51,645 nt of DNA from Cyclobacteriaceae bacterium (GTDB taxonomy: Bacteria; Bacteroidota; Bacteroidia; Cytophagales; Cyclobacteriaceae). Shown here one piece after another: positions 16,224 to 22,625 of this stretch (position 1 is its first letter; every line of letters begins with the position of its first letter). The DNA is taken from the NCBI GenBank assembly GCA_021604845.1, contig BQJT01000004.1:1-51645 (forward strand), written 5' to 3'. The notes beneath the pieces are model-generated. The model made no database searches. It saw only the letters and a program-made list of their open reading frames with translations, and was not told the DNA's origin. The position numbers and the translations under genes are program-made.

Positions 16224-17525
16224 ATGATCGATACAAAAGTAAACTACAAGGTAAAAGATATTACGCTGGCAAACTGGGGTAGAAAAGAGATCACCCTTGC
16301 GGAAGCAGAAATGCCAGGGTTAATGACTATCAGGAAAGATTATGGGCCATCCAAACCGCTCCAGGGGGCACGAATAGCCGGTTGTCTTCATATGACTATA
16401 CAGACTGCGGTACTAATTGAAACCCTGATAGAATTAGGAGCTGAGATATCCTGGTCATCCTGCAATATTTTTAGTACACAGGACCACGCTGCCGCTGCCA
16501 TTGCCGAAAGCGGCGTGCCGGTCTTTGCGTGGAAAGGAATGAATGAAACGGAGTTTAACTGGTGTATCGAGCAGACTTTATTTTTCGGAGAGGACCGAAA
16601 GCCTTTAAATATGATCCTTGACGATGGGGGTGACCTGACCAATATGGTGCTGGATCGCTACCCTGAGCTGGTGCCTGGTATCAAAGGTATTTCAGAGGAA
16701 ACTACCACTGGAGTTTTAAGATTAACCGAAAGAGAGAAAAAGGGCACCTTGCCATTGCCTGCGATCAATGTAAACGATTCAGTTACCAAGTCTAAATTTG
16801 ACAACAAATACGGTTGCAAGGAATCTTGTGTTGATGCCATCAGAAGAGCAACTGATGTTATGATGGCAGGCAAAGTTGCAGTTGTTGCCGGTTACGGCGA
16901 TGTTGGCAAAGGATCGGCCGCATCATTGCGCGGTGCCGGAGCCAGGGTAATTGTGACCGAGATTGACCCCATTTGTGCATTGCAAGCGGCCATGGATGGC
17001 TACCAGGTGAAGCGTATGGACCAGGCGGTTAAGGAAGCGGACATTGTGGTAACTGCAACCGGCAATAAAGACATTATCGTAGGAAGACATTTTCAAAGTA
17101 TGAAAGACAAGGCAATTGTCTGTAATATTGGTCATTTCGACAACGAAATTGATGTCGCATGGTTAAATCAAAATGCTCAAATGGAAACAGTTAAGCCTCA
17201 GGTCGATCTGTACCGGCTTAATGATAAGGACATTATTTTACTTGCTGAAGGCAGATTGGTTAACCTGGGCTGTGCTACAGGTCACCCTTCGTTTGTCATG
17301 TCCAACTCCTTTAGCAACCAGGTATTGGCCCAGATTGAACTGTGGAAGAACGGGGCAAACTATGAAAACAAAGTGTACACCCTACCCAAACATCTCGATG
17401 AAAAAGTTGCTAGTTTACATTTAGCCAAGGTGGGCGCGGAACTGGAAACACTTACCGAAGAGCAGGCAAAATATATCGGAGTTTCCAAGGAAGGTCCTTT
17501 TAAGCCTGACCAGTACAGATATTAA
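16224..17525 (+). CDS. ahcY: Adenosylhomocysteinase
   Basis: The 433-residue protein matches S-adenosylhomocysteine hydrolase along its length. Visible motifs are [45 protein letters not shown], and the NAD-binding [17 protein letters not shown]. The C-terminus KPDQYRY, which reaches the neighbouring subunit's NAD site, is intact. The enzyme splits S-adenosylhomocysteine into adenosine and homocysteine and so relieves product inhibition of methyltransferases. The gene appears monocistronic, with its own promoter and a strong terminator. Confidence 0.98.
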   Translation: MIDTKVNYKVKDITLANWGRKEITLAEAEMPGLMTIRKDYGPSKPLQGARIAGCLHMTIQTAVLIETLIELGAEISWSSCNIFSTQDHAAAAIAESGVPVFAWKGMNETEFNWCIEQTLFFGEDRKPLNMILDDGGDLTNMVLDRYPELVPGIKGISEETTTGVLRLTEREKKGTLPLPAINVNDSVTKSKFDNKYGCKESCVDAIRRATDVMMAGKVAVVAGYGDVGKGSAASLRGAGARVIVTEIDPICALQAAMDGYQVKRMDQAVKEADIVVTATGNKDIIVGRHFQSMKDKAIVCNIGHFDNEIDVAWLNQNAQMETVKPQVDLYRLNDKDIILLAEGRLVNLGCATGHPSFVMSNSFSNQVLAQIELWKNGANYENKVYTLPKHLDEKVASLHLAKVGAELETLTEEQAKYIGVSKEGPFKPDQYRY

Positions 17526-17542
17526 ACATGTTGAAGGGAATC

Positions 17543-17577
17543 AAAAAAAGAGTTGACGAGAGTACAACTCTTTTTTT
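17543..17577 (+). terminator. Intrinsic terminator after ahcY
   Basis: AAAAAAAGAGTTG pairs perfectly with CAACTCTTTTTTT around a 9-nt loop. The A-tract and T-tract also make it potentially active on the minus strand. Confidence 0.88.
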
Positions 17578-17635
17578 GTTTACAGGAAGGTATAAAATGA
17601 TAACGATAATTGAATAAACCAATTAATTCCGAAAC

Positions 17636-18778
17636 ATGAAGGTCGGATTTGACGCCAAGCGTATATTTCATAACCAACGAGGCCTGGGAAGTTATGGACG
17701 AAACCTTCTTCAGGGCTTGCTAAAGTATCATCCACAAGCACAGTATTATTTATACACGCCCAAAATTAAGTCGCTCCCTGAGCTCAATCTGCCCTGGACA
17801 CCCCAGCACAATCTCAAACTACGGACACCTGGTGTGATGTTTCCTGGTTTTTTAAACGGACTGTGGCGTAGCCTTTTGATTAACCAATCCATTAATGAAG
17901 ATAAATTGGATATTTATCATGGACTGTCCCAGGAGGTGCCATTTAATATGACTTCCAGTCGTCCCAGGGTAATAGTGACAGTTCATGATCTGATATTCTT
18001 GAAATATCCACAGTTCTTCTCACCGCTAAATCGCAAAATTTACACCAGAAAAATTGCCCATGCCTGTGCCAACTCAGATACGGTGCTGGCTATCAGCGAA
18101 CAGACCAAATCAGACCTGGTGACTATGTTGAAAATTAAGCAGAATAAAATCCGGGTGGTTTATCAAGGTTGTGATGAAATTTATTACCAGGAAACTGTTG
18201 AGCCCATTCCCCGGTCTATCAACAATTTTCAGCTCCCGGAAAAGTACATCCTTTATGTAGGTGCGTTAGTACCGCATAAGAATGCGATGGCTATTCTGAA
18301 AGCCTTAAGGCTGATGAAAGAACGTGATTACCACCTGATTATCGTTGGAAAAGGAAAAAAGTATTATCACCAACTTCAGGAATTCATTGAAAGGTATAAT
18401 TTATCCGGCAGGGTAACATTTTTAAGCAACATTGGCCCGATTTCAAACAAGCAGCTAGCTGCCATATACCGGTTGGCGTCCTTATTTGTATTCCCATCGC
18501 TGATGGAGGGCTTTGGTATCCCTGTAATAGAAGCTATGTTTAGCGGGATACCGGTGATCATCAACCAGCAAGCCGGTTTATCAGAAGCAGCTGGTGATGC
18601 TGCCCTGGAGGTTGATGTAAACCATAGCGAGTTGCTGGCCGAATCAATTGACCAGATACTAAAGGATAAATCAATTAGTAAAAATATGGTAGAAAAAGGT
18701 GCACTACACGTGCAAAAGTTCAAACTGGAAAGGGTTACCAGTCAGGTGCTGGAGTGCTACCAGCAATTACTCTATTGA
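17636..18778 (+). CDS. GT4-family glycosyltransferase
   Basis: A 380-residue GT-B glycosyltransferase. The N-terminal domain has MKVGFDAKRIFHNQRGLGSYGRNLL; the C-terminal domain has YILYVGALVPHKN and the donor-binding FPSLMEGFGIPVIEAMFSGIPVI, where the two Glu residues of the E-x7-E motif are present. Such enzymes transfer a sugar from a nucleotide donor, here probably in surface-glycan or glycolipid synthesis. The 3' end overlaps the convergent methyltransferase gene by 12 bp. Donor and acceptor cannot be read from sequence. Confidence 0.9.
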   Translation: MKVGFDAKRIFHNQRGLGSYGRNLLQGLLKYHPQAQYYLYTPKIKSLPELNLPWTPQHNLKLRTPGVMFPGFLNGLWRSLLINQSINEDKLDIYHGLSQEVPFNMTSSRPRVIVTVHDLIFLKYPQFFSPLNRKIYTRKIAHACANSDTVLAISEQTKSDLVTMLKIKQNKIRVVYQGCDEIYYQETVEPIPRSINNFQLPEKYILYVGALVPHKNAMAILKALRLMKERDYHLIIVGKGKKYYHQLQEFIERYNLSGRVTFLSNIGPISNKQLAAIYRLASLFVFPSLMEGFGIPVIEAMFSGIPVIINQQAGLSEAAGDAALEVDVNHSELLAESIDQILKDKSISKNMVEKGALHVQKFKLERVTSQVLECYQQLLY

Positions 18779-19432
18779 ACTCTTCTGGAGGATAACCTGG
18801 TATTCCTGCATAACGATTTCCCAGTTCCGTTTAAGCATATACTCAATTACTGTTTTTCCCTTTCCCCCGCCAGGTAAATTGCAATCATCTATCAATACCA
18901 CACAATTGTCCTTTAATCGACTTTCTATGGCTTTGAACTCGTTTAGATGATGTAACTGGCTCATTTTCTGTATCGATTTGTCCCTCTTGTCGTAGTCATA
19001 GCTGTCAAGGTACAGAAATCCTACTTGTTGATCGAAAAGTTTTAAATACGCTACGGAATCCGATACATGGGTAAATACGTAATCCGTTAAGTCCATAGCA
19101 TCAATTTGCTTATTGGCCACCGAAACTGCCTTGGGATCGATATCTACGGAATAGAGCTTTGCCTGATGCTGTTTGGCCCAAATCCCGAATAGTATGGTTG
19201 AGGCCCCGTCTCCTTTGGTATTTTTTAAGCCTTCTCTTGAAATCCCTGTTTCCAAAAGAACCTTAGCCTCCCGGGCATCAAGCATCTCCAATACCTTTTT
19301 TAAGGTATCGCGCCGTTTGCCAAAGTTGTACCTTTTGGGTAACAACGGATACATTGATTTACGTTTACTGATCTTGATGGCTAAAATTCCTGCTATTATT
19401 ATTAAAATTGCAGTTACCGCTACAGGTTCCAT
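18767..19432 (-). CDS. Membrane-anchored SAM-dependent methyltransferase-like protein
   Basis: From ATG 19432 the protein has 221 residues. It begins with a single membrane anchor (MEPVAVTAILIIIAGILAIKISKRK) and continues with a Rossmann-type domain: VLLETGISREG and GDGASTILFGIWAKQ, the acidic strand end YSVDIDPKA, then VGFLYLDSYDYD and VVLIDDCNLPGGGKGK. This resembles class I methyltransferases of the Methyltransf_24 type, but the glycine loop is not canonical. Longer starts exist (ATG 19480, TTG 19495), but an exact -7 box at 19460-19467 argues that the transcript begins after them. Flanking glycosyltransferase genes suggest a glycan substrate. Confidence 0.7.
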   Translation of the reverse strand: MEPVAVTAILIIIAGILAIKISKRKSMYPLLPKRYNFGKRRDTLKKVLEMLDAREAKVLLETGISREGLKNTKGDGASTILFGIWAKQHQAKLYSVDIDPKAVSVANKQIDAMDLTDYVFTHVSDSVAYLKLFDQQVGFLYLDSYDYDKRDKSIQKMSQLHHLNEFKAIESRLKDNCVVLIDDCNLPGGGKGKTVIEYMLKRNWEIVMQEYQVILQKSSIE

Positions 19433-19459
19433 ATTCGTTTTTTTGAGAAAAAAGCCCGT

Positions 19460-19495
19460 CAAAGTTAGCTTAAAAACCATTACTTTCACACTCAA
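19460..19495 (-). promoter_or_regulatory. Probable promoter of the membrane-anchored methyltransferase
   Basis: On the minus strand TAACTTTG (19467-19460) matches TAnnTTTG exactly. TTGAGTGT (from 19495) and GTTTTTAAG lie upstream. Transcription would begin near 19453, about 20 nt before ATG 19432. The same three blocks, in the same order, precede the M1 aminopeptidase gene. Confidence 0.5.
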
Positions 19496-19505
19496 TAGTT
19501 AGCAG

Positions 19506-20213
19506 ATGTCACCCGTTATTATCACACCGGTAAAGAACTCGCTGGATACCGTCAAGCAAACCATTCGCTCGGTCAATCAATCTGATCTGGCAAAGGATTA
19601 CTATATATTTAACGATTTCAGTGATAAGCCTACGGAAGAGTATCTGGCAGCTCACGCAAATGAGTTAGCATATAACCTGGTTAATTTGAGCGAATATGTT
19701 ACAACTCCTTCACCAAATTACCGTACGGTATTGATTATGGCCCAAAAGATGGCTCTTGAAAAAGAACGCGATTTGATTGTGGTGGAATCAGATGTGATAA
19801 TCGAATCAAGTACAATTAGTGCCATGATCAGTTTTAAGGATGAAAATCCTAAAGCGGGAATGGTGGCAGCTATTACCACCGATTCCAATGGTAAGATCAA
19901 TTTTCCTTACAACCACATTTCAGAATCCGAACCTGATGTAATCAATACCAAACGCAGCTTAAGCTTTTGTTGTACCTTATTAAGCAACCAGTTGTTGAAA
20001 GCATTGGATTTTAAAACTCTCAGGACCGATAAAGATTGGTATGATGTTCATATTTCCAGGCAGTCCAGAAGTTTAGGGTTTGACAATTATTTGTTAAAAA
20101 ATGTGCAGGTACAACATCTGCCACACAGCAGCAGGCCATGGAAAAACGAAAAATACAATAATCCGTTGCGTTACTACTTTAAGAAATACTTTCTAAAACG
20201 AGATAGAATATAA
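19506..20213 (+). CDS. GT2-family glycosyltransferase
   Basis: A 235-residue GT-A protein opening with PVIITPVKNSLDTVKQTIRSVNQSD, typical of family 2 nucleotide-sugar binding, followed by DYYIFNDFSDKPT. RDLIVVESDVIIES holds the acidic metal-site equivalent of the DxD motif. It is short and has no membrane segment, so it is probably a cytosolic or peripheral enzyme. The gene is divergent from the methyltransferase and near a GT4 enzyme, which suggests a small glycan-assembly cluster. Donor and acceptor are unknown. Confidence 0.82.
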   Translation: MSPVIITPVKNSLDTVKQTIRSVNQSDLAKDYYIFNDFSDKPTEEYLAAHANELAYNLVNLSEYVTTPSPNYRTVLIMAQKMALEKERDLIVVESDVIIESSTISAMISFKDENPKAGMVAAITTDSNGKINFPYNHISESEPDVINTKRSLSFCCTLLSNQLLKALDFKTLRTDKDWYDVHISRQSRSLGFDNYLLKNVQVQHLPHSSRPWKNEKYNNPLRYYFKKYFLKRDRI

Positions 20214-20279
20214 TAATGCTTGACTTGCTGGACTTAATAACCTTGGATAGCTATTATAATCAATTAAGAGTGCATAAAA

Positions 20280-20317
20280 ATTGACCTGTTAGTTACAGAT
20301 CAGGAAAACTTTGTAAA
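20280..20317 (+). promoter_or_regulatory. Candidate promoter of the ECF sigma operon
   Basis: TTG near 20280 and AAACTTTG, one mismatch from TAnnTTTG, lie 22 nt apart. The leader to the sigma gene at 20382 would be about 60 nt. A weak call. Confidence 0.3.
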
Positions 20318-20381
20318 TTAAAAGCAGTTAAAGTAGGTAAGGAACAGTTTTTGCGGGGAATATAACAAGCCATACCCATTT

Positions 20382-20966
20382 ATGTCTGTAGAAAAGGTAA
20401 AGCAAAATTATAGCAGCCGCGAGAAAGATCGAATTTTCGAGCAGGAATTTTTGCCTCATATAGGTTCGATGTATAATTTTGCCTATCGCCTGACCTTTGA
20501 TGAAGATGACGCGAAGGATTTAGTGCAGGAGACCTACCTGAAAGCATTTCGCTTTTTAAATTCCTTTCAACAAGGAACTAATGCCAAAGCATGGTTGTTC
20601 CGAATACTGAAAAATAGCTTCATCAATGACTTTAGAAAGAAAAGCAAACAACCTGCTAAAGTCGATTATCAGGAGGTAGAAACCTTCTACAATTCTGAGG
20701 ATGTTGATGTTTCGATGACAACGGATCTCCGGGTGGAGACCGTGCAACATATGATCGGTGATGAGGTATCCAATGCACTAAATGCACTGGCTGTTGACTT
20801 CAGGACTGTGATAATTTTGTGTGATCTTGAGGGTTTTACCTACGAAGAGATGTCCAAAATTCTGGACATTCCAATTGGAACAGTCAGGTCAAGGTTACAC
20901 CGCGCCCGGAATTTGTTAAAAGAGAAGTTACAGGCATATGCAAAATCAATGGGTTACAATAAATAA
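20382..20966 (+). CDS. ECF-type RNA polymerase sigma factor
   Basis: A 194-residue sigma-70 family protein with only regions 2 and 4. Region 2 is MYNFAYRLTFDEDDAKDLVQETYLKAFRFLNSF with WLFRILKNSFINDFRK. Region 4 is FRTVIILCDLEGFTYEEMSKILDIPIGTVRSRLHRARNLLKEKL, a clear helix-turn-helix for the -35 element. The next gene, 6 nt downstream, encodes a zinc-finger protein of the ZAS anti-sigma type, so it is probably a regulated sigma-anti-sigma pair. The pair is joined to gmk and nadD with gaps of only a few bases. Its regulon is not evident. Confidence 0.94.
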   Translation: MSVEKVKQNYSSREKDRIFEQEFLPHIGSMYNFAYRLTFDEDDAKDLVQETYLKAFRFLNSFQQGTNAKAWLFRILKNSFINDFRKKSKQPAKVDYQEVETFYNSEDVDVSMTTDLRVETVQHMIGDEVSNALNALAVDFRTVIILCDLEGFTYEEMSKILDIPIGTVRSRLHRARNLLKEKLQAYAKSMGYNK

Positions 20967-20972
20967 AAAAGA

Positions 20973-21248
20973 ATGGCTACCAACCTCTTTAACTGGATCA
21001 GACAGAACTTGTTTGGCCAGATTTCTTGTCAGAGATGTCTAGAATTGCTTGAATTGATGACCGACGGCGAAGCATCGCCTGAGGAAGAAGCGCAGTTCCA
21101 GAAACATATCGATGACTGCCTTCCTTGTTATGAGACATATAATCTGGAGCAGTCTATTAAGGAAATGATTCGAACAAAGTTAGAAAAGAAAAAAGTCCCT
21201 GACGATTTAATCAATTCGATTAAGCAAAAAATCAGGAATACTGCCTGA
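20973..21248 (+). CDS. Zinc-finger (ZAS/zf-HC2) anti-sigma factor candidate
   Basis: This 91-residue soluble protein has the H45-x3-C49-x2-C52 motif (HIDDCLPC) of ZAS zinc-binding anti-sigma domains, plus C19 and C22 in ISCQRC. EASPEEEAQFQKHIDDC is typical of the zf-HC2 helix. There is no membrane segment, so any sensing would be cytosolic, perhaps redox-based through the cysteine cluster. It follows the ECF sigma gene by 6 nt and precedes gmk by 3 nt. Binding to that sigma factor is inferred from gene order and motif. Confidence 0.85.
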   Translation: MATNLFNWIRQNLFGQISCQRCLELLELMTDGEASPEEEAQFQKHIDDCLPCYETYNLEQSIKEMIRTKLEKKKVPDDLINSIKQKIRNTA

Positions 21249-21251
21249 TAA

Positions 21252-21839
21252 ATGCGTCAAGGAAAAGCAATAATATTTTCTGCGCCCTCCGGGTCCGGTA
21301 AAACTACAATCGTTAAGCGGTTGGTACAGCAGAACCCTGACCTGGAATTCTCAATATCCGCCTGCACCCGCGACCGCAGGGGTAGGCAGGAAGAAAATGG
21401 CAAGGACTACTATTTTTTAAGCCCCGAAGAATTTAAGCGAAAAATTGATAACCACGAATTTATTGAGTGGCAGGAAGTTTATGCCGGTAATTTTTACGGA
21501 ACCCTCAAATCTGAGATCGAACGGATCTGGTCAACCGGTAAAAACGTAATCTTCGATGTGGATGTAAAAGGTGGAATTAACCTTAAGAAATATTTTGGTG
21601 AAAGTGCGCTGGCGGTGTTTGTAAAAGTGCCATCGTTAGAGATATTAGAACAACGCCTAAGATCCAGAAATACCGACGCAGATCGTAGTATTAGCCGCCG
21701 GCTTTTTAAAGCAAAATTCGAGATGACTTTCGAGGATCAGTTCGATATCACTTTGCTTAATCAGGAATTGGAGGTAAGCGTACGGCAAGCTCAGGAAATG
21801 TACCGGAATTTTGCCGGACCACTGGTGACCAATGCTTAG
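21252..21839 (+). CDS. gmk: Guanylate kinase
   Basis: The 195-residue enzyme shows the P-loop APSGSGKTTI at residues 11-20, the GMP-binding region ISACTRDRRGRQEENGKDYYFLSPEEF, and FDVDVKGGINLKKYF. It phosphorylates GMP to GDP with ATP. The canonical 'STRxPRpGE' is altered here to SACTRDRRGRQEENG, as in many Bacteroidota. It starts 3 nt after the anti-sigma gene and ends 6 nt before nadD, within one operon. Confidence 0.96.
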   Translation: MRQGKAIIFSAPSGSGKTTIVKRLVQQNPDLEFSISACTRDRRGRQEENGKDYYFLSPEEFKRKIDNHEFIEWQEVYAGNFYGTLKSEIERIWSTGKNVIFDVDVKGGINLKKYFGESALAVFVKVPSLEILEQRLRSRNTDADRSISRRLFKAKFEMTFEDQFDITLLNQELEVSVRQAQEMYRNFAGPLVTNA

Positions 21840-21845
21840 TCAAAA

Positions 21846-22418
21846 ATGAACATAGGGCTTTACTTTGGTTCATTTAACCCAATCCATATTGGTCACTTGA
21901 TTATAGCCAATATCATGGCAGAGCATACGGACCGGGTTTGGTTTGTGGTATCACCTCAAAACCCTTTTAAAAAGAACAAATCCCTGCTGCATGAGTTCGA
22001 TCGATATGAAATGGTGGAGAAGGCAATCCAGGATAATCATCGCCTGCATGTTACTGATGTAGAATTTTCAATGCCTAAACCCAGCTATACCATTGATACC
22101 CTTGCCTATTTATCTGAAAAGCATCCTCAACACAAGTTCAGGCTGATAATCGGTGCAGATAACCTGCCCCAGTTTCCCAAATGGAAAAATCATAATGCAA
22201 TATTGGAAAACTACGGATTGCTGGTATATCCGCGCCCCGGAGCGACTGTTTCGCAATGGCTGGATGATTCCAGAGTTGAGTTAATAGATGCACCGATGTT
22301 GGACATTTCAGCCAGTTATATCCGAAAGGCGATAAAGAATAAAATTAGTATTCGATATCTTGTTCCAGAAGTAGTAGAAAGGTATATCGAGAAACAGGGG
22401 TATTTCTTAAAAGCATAA
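21846..22418 (+). CDS. nadD: Nicotinate-nucleotide adenylyltransferase
   Basis: A 190-residue nucleotidyltransferase with GLYFGSFNPIHIGHLIIA (the HxGH motif), VSPQNPFKKN, IIGADNLPQFPKWK, and the C-terminal DISASYIRKAIKN, equivalent to ISxTxIR. It adenylates nicotinate mononucleotide to deamido-NAD in NAD synthesis. It is the last gene of the sigma, anti-sigma, gmk, nadD run; a new transcript starts shortly after, with a TPP riboswitch. Confidence 0.95.
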   Translation: MNIGLYFGSFNPIHIGHLIIANIMAEHTDRVWFVVSPQNPFKKNKSLLHEFDRYEMVEKAIQDNHRLHVTDVEFSMPKPSYTIDTLAYLSEKHPQHKFRLIIGADNLPQFPKWKNHNAILENYGLLVYPRPGATVSQWLDDSRVELIDAPMLDISASYIRKAIKNKISIRYLVPEVVERYIEKQGYFLKA

Positions 22419-22452
22419 AAATTCAGATATACTTAGAGTCAGGGTATTTTAT

Positions 22453-22460
22453 TACCTTTG
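22453..22460 (+). promoter_or_regulatory. Probable -7 box of the TPP-riboswitch transcript
   Basis: TACCTTTG is an exact TAnnTTTG match. Transcription would start at about 22467, which is where the riboswitch begins. A good -33 element is not visible. Confidence 0.45.
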
Positions 22461-22466
22461 TATTTT

Positions 22467-22575
22467 AAGGGGTGCCTAAATGGGCGGATACTTCAATTTC
22501 AAGTACGACGACCTACAGGCTGAGATCATACCCATTGAACCTGTCCGGGTAATTTCGGAAAGGAAGTATGATAAC
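22467..22575 (+). ncRNA. TPP riboswitch (THI element)
   Basis: Conserved blocks occur in the right order: GGGGTGCC at 22469-22476, a variable P3 arm with TACTT and AAGTA, GGCTGAGAT at 22518-22526, ATACCC, TTGAACCTG, and CCGGGTAAT followed by a short stem and AAAGGAAG. This is the thiamine pyrophosphate aptamer, which turns gene expression off when TPP is bound. Two small deviations are noted: the usual CTGAT reads CTGT, and the 3' GCGAAGGGA block is shortened. It lies 50 nt before a TonB receptor gene and implies that the receptor imports thiamine or a related compound. Confidence 0.9.
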
Positions 22576-22580
22576 CTAAA

Positions 22581-22598
22581 GTGAAGGCCCCACTTCAC
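22581..22598 (+). promoter_or_regulatory. Candidate expression-platform hairpin after the riboswitch
   Basis: GTGAAG (22581-22586) pairs with CTTCAC (22593-22598). The same TTCAC (22594-22598) is complementary to GTGAA at 22626-22630, which is the start codon region of the receptor gene, so two exclusive pairings are possible. No T-run follows, which favours translational control. Confidence 0.4.
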
Positions 22599-22625
22599 AT
22601 GGTTAAATAATAGACATATATCAAA

